The notes below the pieces were generated by a model that had not been told where the DNA came from, searched no databases, and saw only the letters and a program-made list of their open reading frames with translations. A DNA stretch of 64,000 nt from NCBI RefSeq assembly GCF_945859705.1, contig NC_079136.1, positions 114,449,028 through 114,513,027 on the forward strand, written 5' to 3'. This document shows positions 10,606 through 24,154 of this stretch, in pieces (positions within the stretch are counted from its first letter, which is position 1; each line of letters begins with the position of its first letter). The stretch is from Episyrphus balteatus. Taxonomy: Eukaryota > Arthropoda > Insecta > Diptera > Syrphidae. The position numbers and the translations under genes were made by a program.

Positions 10606-13085
10606 GTTATCTCAACTTTTTTTTTTGTACGAATGCATAACTTGATATATAGTACCTATATCGCAAGTAAAAATTATGATAAAAGACCCCTACCAGCCTT
10701 AAGACCTTTTACCAATAAAAAGCTTCATAGCATATTATGTTATTTAGGTGTTCCCAAATATTTGGAGGACAATATTTTTTCGGAATTTAAAAATACGTCA
10801 TAAAAACATTTGTTTTATTAATAAAAAAAAAAAAAAAATATCCGTTTTACATAAATAAATATACACTTTAAAGAACTCTTAATTTTTATTATTGATAATA
10901 AATTAAAACAACGTAACCAAATGTAATTTTATGATTGCATTGACTTTTGTTTTTGAATGCAAATGCTCAAATATTTATACCTATGACCAAAAGGAGCATA
11001 CTTATGTATATAAAATAAATAATTCAAAATTTTAATGAATGTAATATTTTCATTTTGAATTTTGTATATTTTGAGGACACAGTAGGACAAAAAAGTGAAA
11101 AGAAGGTTTTGGTTTTAGTTAAAAAATCAGTTTTTTTTTAACATTTTCTGTACTGATTTTAAACTATAACGTGTTATTTTTCATTAATATTATAAAATTG
11201 TATTTATTGTCAAACCCAGCGAGGTACTTTTAACGAAAATCAGTTGAAAATTGACAAAAGAAAACTTTAAACAATTTCACTCCAAAATAGAAATAATGAA
11301 ACTTCCAGTAAAATTGCCATATTACAACAGATTGAATGAAATTATTTAATGTTTTTGTTTTTAACCCAAATGTTTGAATTTTTGCTTGAATGGAAATTTT
11401 AAAATTTTTTCGAAGTCAGTTTTCAACCACTTTTTAATAAAACAAAAATACTGGATCGGTCAACTACCTATGTATATCTACTGTGACTTATTTTTCCAGT
11501 TTGACATGATTTTTTTTTTTATAAAAGAATACTTTTTTTTACATTGCTTTGTATTTTGATTTTCGTGAACAGAGAATTTTTTAAACCCATTTTGTTTAAA
11601 TGTGTTCAAATAAATAATTGGATTTGCGCTACTTTTTACACTTAAAAAAATCTTAAAACTAAAAAAAAAAGTTTCCAAAAGCTTTACCTATAATTTTTTG
11701 TCAGAATTTCAAATTCTGACGAAAATTACAGAAATAATAGCTAACACTCAACCAATATCACTATTAAGTTAATTCTTATTTTCAAGTCTTTTCACAACGC
11801 ATTAGTGTACATTTCTCTTACTATACTATATTAAAAATCATTCAACCATTTCAATTAGATGTACAAAATGAAAAAAAAAAAGCGATTTCTAATTAATAAT
11901 TCGTTAAGCATTTAAACCACTCCATTATATACAAACTTTAATCCTTTCAAAGATTTTACAAAAAAAAAAAGAGAGAAAAAGAACAATATTCTAGAACCAA
12001 GGTAATGACAAATGTCACTAATCTTTTTAACTTTATCCTCGTATATTATATAAGCAGCGCAAATAAGGCGACAAAATGTTAACACCTTGCATCCAGCTTA
12101 TACATTATACAACTCAGCAAAATGAAACAAACAAACAAAAATAGAAGAAAGAAAAAAAAATTAAATATTAACACGAAAAACAACTTTTAAATGGCATCAG
12201 AGAGAGATGAAACTTTTTTTTCCACGAAATACCAGAAAAAAAAGTATTAAATTTTCTAGAACTTCCCCAAGAAAGTAAGAAATAAACTCCTGAGTTGCAC
12301 CAAGTTTAGCAGATTTTCTTCAATTAATGCGTGTGTTTACAAAATGCAATTACACGTACCGACGACGACTAAGACGACGTAGGTACCTATAGTACAAAAA
12401 CCTAGACCTGATGGGAAGTCTTAACATCTTTTGCTGAACTCTCAATTAATTACTTTTCAACAAATGTATGAACGTTTGTATGTTTATATGTGGCTGGTGT
12501 GTACAAATGATGTTTTCGCTATACCTTCCAAGGTGGCGACACTCATCCTTGTTCACGCGGTGTGTATCAGCAGGTACCTATAACACCGCATCAACAACTT
12601 CTTCGATACTGTTTCACCTTCATGTCAAAACTTTTATAAGATTTTCTTGTATTTTTTTTTTTTATTCTCTTAAGATGTTTTTCATTTTTTTTTTTTTTTT
12701 TTAATTTTTTTGAATTTTTCGTTTTGAGTCACTTTAGTGCGGAAGAAGAAGATGATGAAAAAAAAAGAAATCCTTAAAAACATATTACAGAGTATGAAGC
12801 ACTCATGTAATCCCAATTGAAAGTCTGCTGCTTTTCCTATACTTACTTACCTTCAACTTTACTTCAACTGCTCGTCTATATCCTGTGTTCCTATATAAGA
12901 AAAATATCTCCTTATCGAGCTATAAGTTCGATTTTTCTATTCGCTTCCGCTTCCACTCCATGGCAGAGGCAGCAGAGTTTTAAGGTTTTGCGAAAAAAAA
13001 GAGCAGCAAAAAAGATATTTAACTAGAGGCTAGCTGAAGGGGTATTATTAGAAAAGGGCTCAGAGCAAGTGGGGCGTATTTCAAT
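10606..13085. other. AT-rich intronic sequence, no gene seen
   Basis: Highly AT-rich. A small perfect hairpin GTCAGAATTTCAAATTCTGAC occurs near 11700-11720. The GC content rises around 12340-13030, where no supportable frame or family was found. Confidence 0.5.
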
Positions 13086-13089
13086 TTAA

Positions 13090-15060
13090 TTTCCTTTCGA
13101 TCTTAGGAAATTCTTTGTATTTTGTTATTTCATCGCTCAAGGAATTACGTAAAATAGTTTCAAATTTCCTGAACCCGAAACATGAGTAGGACCCCTTTTC
13201 TTTGAAAATTTGTGGTGTTATTTCGAACATTCCTATAAGAAAATTTGTTTTGCTTTAAATTGCCTTTCAAACTGCAAAATTTGGACATTTAGGACCCTTA
13301 TATGTTTACTTTGGGCCCTGTTGGTCTGATTTAATTAACCTGCAGTAACTGATGTTATCATGTGCTTCTAATCCGATAAAACGAAACTGTTGACTGTTAA
13401 ATTTCACAGTGTGCCACGCAATTTGAATTCTTTAAACCGTAAAATTATGGCCTATTACATATTTAGGACCCTTACTATATCAAATTGCGCAATGGGTTTT
13501 ATTTCAAACTTTATTATAAAAAGTCTCAAAGTCGTGTAACTTTATTAAATGCTAAAAATATACATCATATTATTGCATTTCTTATTTCAAATTTTTGAAT
13601 GCGTAAATTTAAATTAAGACCCCTTGACCCTAAGTTTTTCTTCTGATTAGATTTTCTATCCTGTGGATTAATTTTTTTTTGTTTGAGTCCCTTTTAGTGA
13701 CTTAAAACTCCTTACCAATTAAGTTGAACATTTAGGACCCCTACTTCAATATTTTTTAAGTTATAAGTTGATTTATGATTTACGTCCTTTGGAAAAAATT
13801 ATTATTTTCCTGCAAATTGATTAGTTCAGTTTGAACCGGAATTTTATTACCCATGAGAACATCTTTCCTTTCGGGTTTCCTACTTTAACAAGTTTTTTTT
13901 TATACGATAAAACTCTTCAAATATTTAAAGTTGAACATAAGGTCACTTAGGAACCTTTATTGTGTTTTTTTTTTTCATTTTTTTGTTTGTAACGTGCCAA
14001 AGACTAAAACGTCCAAATCTCTACGTCATGTTCGTTTATTTTGGATTGCTCTTGTCTTTGTATTTTTAGCCCTGCAATAAAACTTTGACTCTTTAAAAAA
14101 ACTTCCAAAACACTTACACAGTTTGGACAAAAGTCAACTAAGGACAGTTTGTATTGATTTTATTTCTTTATTTATCACTCCTATCACTAAAATGCCAAAT
14201 TTTGTAGGTCACCTTATGACCCTTTAAATTTTTTTTTGTTATTTGTTATTTACATTTTCCTTTTTTTGTTTGTTCCCAGTTACAATTCTTATCATTGAAG
14301 GAAATAAAAAAAATGAGTAAATTTGGGACCCTATGGTTCAGACTACTAAACCGCCATTAGAATTCACTGGTCTTGCCTTAGAAAACGGCACCAAGACTTA
14401 CTTGCATTTATTTCTATGACCAATAGAATGCTTCTTTATGGCATTTCAGTCTACGAAGAGTTTCAAAGCCTACATTTACGACCCTTCCGTGCTACCTTTT
14501 TTGTATTTGCCAAATAAGTGCCCTTCAAATTTGTTTTATTGCGGTTCAGTTTTGTTTTAATTTCTTCTATGAAACGTTATATCTCAAGTTGTTAATTGTA
14601 AGGTCCCATTTAGGACCCTAGTTTGGTAATAGTTAATAGGTAAAGAGGTCTTTTTTACATGTAACCTGACGAATACATCATTATAAACTAACAGGCAGTA
14701 CAGTCTTGTCAAGCAATTGAAATTCCACAAGTATGCCGAGTATGCGCAATTAAGAAAATTTTAGGACCACGTTCGTAGTTTTTTTTTTTTTTTTTTTGTT
14801 GAAGTTCTGTCCTGCAGATATTATTCCAAAAAACTTATAGAGTGTTTATTCATATTACAAGACTGAAATTAATCAAATTACAAAATTTGGACAAATCCAA
14901 GCTCTTAGGACCCTTTCTTTTGATGCTATTGTTATGAGTGCTGCAAGCTTATTTAATTTATAAATAAGTTACGCTCAGATCCCTTTCTATTAATTCTTCC
15001 TCATAGTTCATATTTCACGTATTTTTAACCATGGGTTTCTAAACTCTATACAAGGCCCTA
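13090..15060. repeat. Decayed tandem array, ~145-bp period, TTTAGGACCCTTA motif
   Basis: At least 13 variants of ATTTAGGACCCTTA recur at about 13189, 13292, 13466, 13617, 13735, 13949, 14141, 14217, 14327, 14479, 13-14.6 kb (14613), 14763 and 14907. The mean spacing is 143 bp (range 76-214). Bases before the motif also agree loosely (AAACTCTT... then AAAATTTGGACAT). This is best read as an old, diverged minisatellite with indels. No coding frame is seen. Confidence 0.6.
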
Positions 15061-16890
15061 AAACATTACAACTTCAACTCTGTTCTCAAACCATCCCCAT
15101 ATAACCACTGAAGTATGAGAAAAATGATGATAAAACTTCTCTGATCGAAATCAGATTTTCCAAGTCTATTTTTTTTCTGTCGCCTTAATTTTTTTTTTTT
15201 TTTTTGAAACTACATCAGTTTCAACACCACCACATCGGCTTCGAGGTTCGATACGGTTGGGATTGTGCAATGGTGGGTTAGTTTCTTACTCAGCTTCATA
15301 ACAAGACTTGTGGAATGAGAATTTTCTTCTAAGTGAAGAGCATCAGCTTTGAGCATAAGAAAAAGCTAAAAAATAAAACGAAAATACCCATCGCCGTAGT
15401 TGTCGTCTACTTCGTCGTCGTCTTCTCTTCATCGCCCATCGTTGAAGAAAACACTTTCCATTATTATTTTTCGTGCACTACCACTTAAGTGCAATTCGTT
15501 TCATCTCGAAGCGCCGGTATCTTAAAGTTGTACATTTTTTTTTATTTATTTTTTGTTAAGCTTTCTCAAATCTTTTTTTGATTTTTTTCTTTTTTAAGTT
15601 TCTTTCAATTTCAATTTTTAGTTCCGCTGTTGAGTTTAAGTATATTGTGCCGGGTCGTTCTTCTTCAAAAGCATCTCTCCAACCACCCAAGCAATCATAA
15701 AGAGTTAAAGGAAAATTGAAAAAAATAAAAAAAAAAAAAAAAAAAAAGTTGAAAAATCGAAGGAAATATGAGGAAAATTGATTCGGGTACGATACATGAA
15801 GTTTGAGGGACTTATATTGTCCTCCAACCCACAAATCAACCCACTTCTTCTATTGCTTTGTCATTAGACTCTGCGATATCAGGTCGATGCAAACTTTTTT
15901 TTTTTTTGTATATAAAACAGTCTATATGTGGGTCTTGTAGGGCATACTTCTTCTGATGGAAGAATAAAAAGAGTTTAAGTCTTTATATATAATATATTGA
16001 ACTGCAATGCTTGGGTAAAGATACAAAAGTAACAAACTATAAACTCGTATATGTGCACAGTGATGTGCAAAAGGAAAAGGTGAGTTTAGTGCTCCCAAAA
16101 GAGTTAAATTTGTTTAACTTGGGAAAAGTTTTTTTTTTCTGATTTGCCAAAGAAAAAATGTCTGTTTACGTCAAATATTGAATATTTATATTCTAAGCAA
16201 ATAAGTTGCTTAGAAGGATTTTTGTTTGTTACTTCTAGGTTTTTACCGGTTGTGTTCTAATTCATTTTTTTATTTAACATGATTCACCAATGACCAAGAC
16301 TGTCATTGTATTTGGGTGATTTTCTAGAGTGGAAATTTAAATTTCGTTTAGGACGGTAGGTAGCTTCCAGCATCTTCTTGATTTCGGACTTTTGTTAAAG
16401 ACTCAACCGATTTCAACGAAACTTTATACAAAAGCACATTAATAACCGTAATACATAATGTAAGAAATTGGAGTAAAAATTTTGGAAAACTATATTTTTT
16501 TTAAATCCACCATAAAAAACAATAAGTTCTAAAAATAATATGCCGTCATAAGTTTAAGGTCAAAATGGGATATCAGAACTGCTATCTTCTGAACTTAATT
16601 CTGAATTTGTATTAAATAGGTACATTAATCAGCCCTATCGGCAATTAACGTACCTGAAAAAAACTTATCTAGTTCGAAAAATTGGTATCGGCAATAGGTA
16701 CTGACTTATTTGTGTGTACGATAATATTTGTTCCTCTTCCTTTTAGTCGGCAGGATTTTTTTTTTAAATATTCTTTTTATCAGTATTTTTTTTTCTCTTT
16801 TTTACTCTTCTCTCAAATTTTTTAAAAGCGAATCTTGAATGTAAAATTCCAAAAAGTGCATTTTAATATATTTCAGTCACTACATTCGAT
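15061..16890. other. Intronic sequence, no gene seen
   Basis: Contains CGTCGT-type repeats near 15400-15430 and a GTGAGT donor-like site at 16080 without a convincing exon. No recognisable family or coding frame. Confidence 0.45.
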
Positions 16891-16899
16891 ACAAAATTG

Positions 16900-18150
16900 G
16901 TATATTTTAACAAAAAAAGTATTAATAACTTTTTTATTTATAGGGATACAGACAAAAGTTGTATTGCAGAGTAGTAGAGAATTTTAATTTGAACAAACTT
17001 TTCGCGGACATTTCTTGCAATATTTTGCGAAAAAATATTCAAAACTTAAAAATTTGTTTTTGGTTTCTTTTTTGAAGTGAAAACTTCTTTAGTATCGTAG
17101 TGATTTGAAACAAGATGAAACGAAAAAGCGACACGAAAAATCAATTGATCATAACTTTTTTGTTTTAATAGATAGATGAATGAAATTTATACAGTACCTA
17201 GATAGGTAATTAAATAAATTATGATTGTGCAAAATTTCAAGTAATTTCATATTTAAAATTCTGAGATAACGGTAAACACGTTATATCTTTTGATCTAGAG
17301 CACATAACAAATTTATTTAACTTTAATATGCATGCTGATAATATTACCTTTCATTTAATATATCACACATAACGGTATGTGCTCTACAAGTTATATAATC
17401 TTTAATTGAAAAACTTGAAAAATACCTTAAAACACCTGTGAAGATTTGTTGCCGATGACCAGCCAGCAGTAGAGGAAGTACCGTAGTCTCAGTTTGAAAT
17501 TTCGACATGGTTGGCTTTAAAAAATTCCTACTTCTTTTGTACTCATGGTAGAAATATGATTGAAGCGTCATATAAAAGGTGAAAAAATAATGATATAAAA
17601 TTTATTATAGGTTGTCTTTGAAAAAAAATGGATTTAATGGCGTTAGAAGAGAAAAGAAATTGATTGGTTTGCTTTTTTTATGAAAACTAATTGGGTTAAA
17701 AAAAATTCTAGCTCTTTTTATAGATGCTGTATAGACATGGTCGATATAAAGATGAGCTGAAACAATAAGCTTTCAGATGGTATAAAATTTATTGTAGGTT
17801 GTCATATAAAAAAAGTGATGAAATAAAAAAAAGTTATATTTTTTCGATTTTTTTTAAATGATTTTTAAGGTTTCACTTGAACCACGGGTGAATTGCACAC
17901 ATGATTTTTTTTTTTACTTTTATGGCTTGTAACTTTTTTAATATTCCGATTATTGAAAAAGTGTAACATAAAAGACGCGAAATGAAATTGTGTATGTTTT
18001 ATTACTAAAATTTACCTATGATGAATAGGAGTCGAGATATTTAATAAAAACTAAAGAGTGCGAAAAATTAGGATTATGATATTCAGTCAACTCTGTATAG
18101 AATGAGAAAAAAAACAAATTGTGGGTGGGACAAACTCCTGGGTCAATCAA
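16900..18150. mobile_element. Decayed foldback relative of the 42-43 kb element
   Basis: The right part (about 17900-18150) follows the same order of phrases as 42930-43200: ATGGCTTGTAACTTTTTTAA, GAAAAAGTG, AACATAAAAGACGCGAAAT, GTCGAGATATT, AGTGCGAAAAAT, then GGGTGGGACAAACTCCTGGG. The left part (16905-17050) matches the interior phrase AAAAAGTATTAATAACTTTT. The left terminal arm was not found, so this copy is incomplete or heavily decayed. Confidence 0.6.
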
Positions 18151-20990
18151 CTTTAATTTTACTTAATATTAATTAATGCCTTTTAGCCTTGAAACTATTT
18201 TAATTCTAATAAATCATGGTTTTATTTTTAACCGAGAAATAATTTACAAAAAAATCACTATATCGTTTTTTCTTATTTTGTTCTTAATTTATTCTTTTTC
18301 TGCGTACTTCTAATTCGATTAAGCTTTTAGTTCTCCGACAAAAAAAATTTTTTTGAAAAATTTCCCGCTAGTATTTATAAGCTTTTATGTTATAAGCTAT
18401 TGAAATAACTTAAATGCATTTCCGACTTCTGCTGTATTATTCCGGTCATTTGAAAGGTATCCGAACTTTGACTGAGCGATATACATTGGGGCGTTCGTTA
18501 TTTAGGTTTTTTTTTTTCGAGAATCAAGTTTCTTAGTTGAAAAACTATTTCTAAATAAGATGGGTTCCCAAGAGAGTTGAAGTTTTTTGTCATTTAAAAT
18601 AGATATATGTTAACTTATGAGGCAATTTTTTTTAGATATTGCCTTAAATCAAAAATGTTTGATGAGGTTCTTGTCTCCATTAGACACCGTTTTCAGATAG
18701 GTGTAAACCATTTTTCTAGGATCAGGAGTTTATTCAGGGCATGCATGTTCTTATTCTGTGATTTATTTCATTATTTGTGGTGTTTTTTTTTTTTTTTTTC
18801 ATTTTTTCGGTAAAATGTTCATATCTGATTTCTTTAAGAGCATTCGGTAGTTCCTCCCTCTAATTTTCTTAATTAGCAGGTTTCCCTCTTTTTGCTCAAC
18901 AAACTTCTTTGTCTAAAATCCAAAGACAACACAATTCAAACTATATCGTATCACTGCAGAAAAAAATGAGAATTCAACAAGAACGAATGATTTCTTCCAA
19001 TATCGTTTGTTATCGAATCTCAAGAAGTAATCTTTTAAGCTGATGATATTTTATAAGCTGAATAGTAAAAATGATTTTTTGTCCCCACATTACTGTTTGT
19101 AAAATATCTTCTAAGAATTGTGTGTCGTCTGAATGAAAAGTGTTTCAACAATAATAATAACAACAACAACTAGAGCGCCACCACGACAAAAGTTGAGAAG
19201 GAAAAATCACTCAAAAACGTTACGACGTTACGTCGTCGATGTCGGTCGTTGTCGTATCGGTTGTCGGTCGTATAGTCTTCGTCGTAGTCAACTTGGAAGT
19301 AAAGTTTAAATGTATGACAGGGATGAATAACGGGTATCTAGCTATTCATTCCATCAAAACAAAATCGAAGAAAGTAAAAATTGAAAATAGGTTAACGTTG
19401 GCGTATATACAAGTATCGATGGCACAGTGATGGGTTTTTTTTTTCTTCTTCTTGATATTATTTTTATTATTTTTTTTTTCTTTCACATTTTTTTTTCTTG
19501 TGTCGGTAGGTATTTAAGCTATTTCGATTTTTTTTTTGCTTCTTCATCTTTTTTTCTTGATCTTTTTGCTCCTTTTGGTATTTTGATTTTTCAGTATTTG
19601 GAGCATCGCGCACCGGCTTACGCGTTTTCCTTCCATTAGCGATGATGCGATTATAATGGTTTTCTGTGGAAAAAGTAAAATGCTATTGAGACGATGGAAA
19701 AATTGTTACAAGAATGTTGCTATAAGTTGTAAGGGTACCTCCTCATACCCACCTTATAAAAATGTATCTCTGTGCTCCTTTTTTCGCGAGGCGAGAGAGT
19801 GTCTGAGACGATGAATAGAAAAAGAAAAGGCCATGCCACAAGGGAAATTTGAAAGAGGAAAATTTTATTATAAGAATATTATTAGACGACTTGTAAATCG
19901 ATGTTTTCTATCTGGATAAATTTTAATACTTTTTTTTTTTTCGGTGCTTTTCTTTTGTGTTGAGATGTTGTGTTGTGCATCTGATTGAAGAATTTTGATA
20001 TAATAAATTGTTGAGGATTTTTCTTTGTGCGATTTAACACCCTTAACAAAGGTAAAAATTCAACAGAAGAGTAAAAAAAAAAAAATGATTTTAAAATGGA
20101 GGGGTCCTTGTTACCTTTTTGTGCCTTTTTTCGTTTGTTGTGAAGGTTATAAAGGTTGATTTGCATTGGATAATGATTGTACAATGTGCTCGTTAAGATT
20201 GGAGGGCTTTTAAAGGGATTAAGTTCAAAGTTCTTGGTTTAATATAACTACATTAAAATTTATTATTAAAAGAAAATAAATGACAGATTTTTGCTGGAAT
20301 CAATCGATTCCATGAATTTTATGTTGTTTTAAACAAAAACCCAAGTACTTTGACAAAATTGCTTTTTCATCGGAAAATAAAACACTTTGATTAGGTATGA
20401 GATTCTAATCAAAGTCAGTGTTTTTAAGAATACATCCAATTTAAAAAGAATATCATCTTCTTAGAAATAGGTCCATAACACGATTCAATCTTCACAGGAT
20501 TCGATTGTAGATTTTAATAAAATTGCAAATGTTGTCAGTTTATTCTTTTCTATGGAAATTGTCATAGATGAAAGTAAATAATATTATGAATGCTATTGAA
20601 ATGGCTTTAGAATTATTTATTAACAGAAATATTTCTACAGAAAAGCATTTATGAAATGAATGAAAGTGTTATGAGGCAAGGTACAATTTTAATCAAAATA
20701 TCATTTTCAGTATATAATTTTCGAGGAATTTATAAAAAATTTATACTTCTCTTGTTCTTTGCCCTAATCAATAAGATACTTTCATAAAGAAATACATTTT
20801 CAATATTTTACTTGATATATTTGTTCGCAGAACCCGAACCAAGTCTTTTGGTATGTTTTAACGAAAATCTCGTATAGAAACACTTCATTAGAATTCAATA
20901 TGATGATGAAGATTTTTTTAAATTAAACTTGTACATTTTGAACTATGGAAATTTTCAATTTTTTTAGGGTCAATACCTACATATACATAA
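18151..20990. other. Intronic sequence, no gene seen
   Basis: AT-rich, with a GC-richer island at about 19140-19660 bearing CGTCGTCG/GTTGTCG repeats and a pyrimidine-rich stretch ending CGGTAG/GTATTT (junction about 19508), a poor splice-like site. No gene recognised. Confidence 0.45.
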
Positions 20991-21308
20991 CCGTCGCACA
21001 GTGCGGTATTTTGACCCAAAACGTGGTCTTAAATCGAATTTCTTTCTATAAATTAGTCAACCCAGTTAGCGACACCATCAGTTGAAACTTGCACTATTTT
21101 CCTAAACACGAGTTTTTTTTTGCGATTTTTATAAAAAAAAATTGATTTTTCTAAGTGTTTTTTTTTTAACTTAAAAGTGATTTTGGAAAATTTTGAAATT
21201 AAAAATTTTGACATGGATATTGACAATCAAGAAAATACCATAAATAGGTATTATAAACAAAAATTTAATTGTATATCCAACTCTAATTTTTCGGAGGGGT
21301 TGAAGTAC

Positions 21309-22660
21309 GGTGCAGGGAAATAATTCCACGGGAATCTGCTCCACATGGGAATTTATTCCACTTCAAGTGGGAATCTAATACACTTTTTGAAGTGGAATAA
21401 ATTCTCACCGTATAAGGGAATTTATTACACCTATTTTTTTGTGGAATTATTACCCACCAAAAATCTGAAAAATAGATAAATTTCTGAATATTTTGAGAGC
21501 CATATTTGAATTCATGTTAATCAATACTTTATGTATACGGAAATAGAAGGTTTAGTTTTACCAAAATATTTTATTTTAAAAAAACGACGTTGTATTCTTT
21601 TTCAAAACAAACGATTAAATAGTTTTTCCTTCAACTGAAATATTCACAAATGTTTATATAATTCCAATTCTTCAAAAAATACGTTTTCTCTCAAGTTGGT
21701 CTTATTAAAGTTTGAAATTTGGACATAAATTTGCCGGGACATTTGAGTTTGTATGTGTTTAATAACATACCTACTGATATTTAATAGAAACAAAAATGTA
21801 CATTTATGTATATTGTATATGTCATATAATCCGGCAAACGCGAATCGGAAAAAAATTTGCTCACATGAGAATCTACTCAAATTTCACAACCAAAACGCGA
21901 AGCGGAAAAAATTTTGACCACGGGAGAATCAATTTTGAGGTGTGAAAATAAAAATTCGCGCGAATTTTTATTTTCACACCTCAAAATTGATTCTCCCGTG
22001 GTCAAAATTTTTTCCGCTTCGCGTTTCGGTTGTGAAATTTGAGTAGATTCTCATGTGAGCAAATTTTTTTACGCTTCGCTTTCAACCAATTATTACAAGA
22101 AGGATTGATATGTTTTTGATCATTAAGTTCTCATTATTTGTCCGCTTTGTTTGTAAGATATTTATTCAAATCACGCGAACTGAAATCTATGAGACTTGAA
22201 AGAAATCTTCTTCCTCTTTTCAGTAAACTATTGTTTTGCTATGAAATATATATTATTTTCCCAGATCGAATTGGAAAGAGCTCTACTTTTCTAGGCATGA
22301 AAATGGTTTATAAATTTCTGACTATTTGAAACAATTTTCTAAGGTGAAAAATCAACCAATCTTATAATTTTCATTCAAAATTACATACGATATTTGTACC
22401 TTAAGATACTATCTTTTTCCGCAAAATCCAGCTTTTCTCCAGATTGCACATACAATACAAACATAAAGTAGAATCATTCTCCAAAGTGACAAGGAATAAA
22501 TCATCAAATTTGAAGGTGAATTTATTTCCCAATAAAAAGTGTAATAAATTCTCACTCGAGGCGGGAATTTATTCCACTTCAAAAAGTGGAACAGATTCCC
22601 ACATGAGGTGGAATAAATTCCCATGTGGAGCAGATTCCCGTGGAATTATTTCCCTGCACC
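21309..22660. mobile_element. Mutator-like MITE nested in Transib element, 9-bp duplication
   Basis: Perfect terminal inverted repeats start GGTGCAGGGAAATAATTCCA and continue for about 50 bp with few mismatches. Both sides carry TTGAAGTAC (21300-21308 and 22661-22669), a 9-bp duplication as in Mutator-like or Foldback elements. Subterminal zones contain alternating GTGGGAATTTATTCC/GGAATAAATTCCCAC blocks that can pair with each other. The centre holds a long palindrome. No transposase frame. Confidence 0.8.
21836..22083. repeat. 248-bp near-perfect palindrome
   Basis: Symmetric about 21959/21960 in AATTCGCGCGAATT. The two 124-nt arms, running out to GCGAATCGGAAAAAA/TTTTTTTACGCTTCGC, differ at only a few positions. 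There is no spacer, so extruded or transcribed it would form one long hairpin. Confidence 0.92.
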
Positions 22661-23514
22661 TTGAAGTACACACTTAAAAAATTTCACTTTTTTCGTTGTT
22701 TTTTTTTTTTTTTAAACATACCTAAGTGTTTTTTAAAATGGCGCAACACGCCGCAACATGGTCTTACCTATATGTTATTAAACTAGATATATGTAGAACA
22801 ACATTGTATTTGCAAGAGTTTGCCCGAGTTTTTTTTAATTTCTTAGGAACTTTGATATTTATTTGAATGAATTCTTTATTATTTGACTTAAAACTAGCAG
22901 GTCATTAAATAATGATAAAAAAGGTACATTAACAGAATGAATTAAAAAAATAAAAATTTTTGTTGTTTAAATTTCATCTTTCAAACTTAATATCTCAAAA
23001 ATTACTTAATCAAACAACTTGAGTCAAAAAACCAAATTAAAGAATAAATTACTAGCTTTTCTTTTTTTTTAATAATTTTTTTTTTCACGACTAATCGGGA
23101 GGTGAGCACTTTAGTGGGTTTTACTGTACCAAGAAAATGAAAAATTTTCCTTTCAAATAACTTTTTAGTCATTTGGTAGGTACCTACCTATTTGATGTGA
23201 AAAATGTGCCCAAACATTGTTGGCCTGGTTTAAGACCAAAATACAGCACTGAGCGTCGGTCGCCACAAAAGTAGAGTTTTAGAGATCACATTTTAGACAA
23301 TGCTATTTTAATTTAAAAATTAAGTTTTTTTCAGGCGTTTCATTTGAAAATGATTTGGTTTTACTGTTCTATCAGACCCTTTCATTCTAAATCTTGCAAA
23401 AAATTATTTTAATAGTGAAATCTAGTCAAATTTATGAAAAAGTTATTGACTCTCTGCAAAAAATCAAATTTTGACTGAAGCAAGTGTTAAAAATTTATCC
23501 ACTACTGGTACCTA

Positions 23515-24152
23515 CGGTGACCATCCGTCCTGGTTTACCCGGGACTGTCCCGTATTTCAATAGCTTGTCGCGGGTTTTTATTTAAGATACCCGGAACGTA
23601 TAAGTGTCCCGTATTTTATAATTTGTCCCGTGATTGTGACGTATTTCCACATTCTCTGATTTTTGTATTCAAAATTTCAAATACTTTGTATACGTAAAAC
23701 AACACAGCAGTGGTGCCAGGTTAAAAAGCTAAACCAATGTTCGTCTAATGAACATTATAATAATAAAAAATTAACAACATATGAAAGAGGAAAGAACCCA
23801 GCTAAATTTCAAAACTTTTAGGGCATATTAAAAATTGAATTAAATATTACAAAATTTCAAAATCATTTGAAATAAAATAAAAATTAAAAAAAACAGCTCT
23901 CACAATTTTGATTAAAAAAAAATTTTATATAAAACCGTTTTCTTGATTTCTGACTTCCTCGTAAACGACTTAAATAATTTCAACGAAAATGTTCCCATAA
24001 AATGGTTTAAGAAATCTTGATATCAAAATTGGAAAAATTATGAAAACTTATTTGATTATAATTTTTTTTTTTTTTTTTTGAAAAACCAATCTTTTCAAAA
24101 CGATCCAACGATTTTTTATCTGTCCCGGGTTTCGCTCCTAGAATGGTCACCG
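23515..24152. mobile_element. TA-flanked MITE with CGGTGACCAT ends
   Basis: The left end TA-CGGTGACCAT (23513-23524) and right end ATGGTCACCG-TA (24143-24154) are inverted and flanked by TA, as in Tc1/mariner-type elements. Subterminal CCCGGGACTGTCCCG and the CTGTCCCGGG near the right end are also inverted. No coding frame in 638 bp. Confidence 0.65.
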
Positions 24153-24154
24153 TA

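Larger units (their letters stand above)
20997..23253. mobile_element. Transib-type element interrupted by a second transposon
   Basis: The left end CACAGTGCGGTATTTTGACC and the right end (complement CTCAGTGCTGTATTTTGGTC) form imperfect terminal inverted repeats. Each is flanked by CGTCG (20992-20996 and 23254-23258). The target duplication and CACAGTG-like ends match the element at 4787-6124, but the TIR beyond the first 8 bases differs, so it is a different family. About 900 bp remain after removing the nested 21309-22660 insertion. No transposase frame. Confidence 0.68.
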
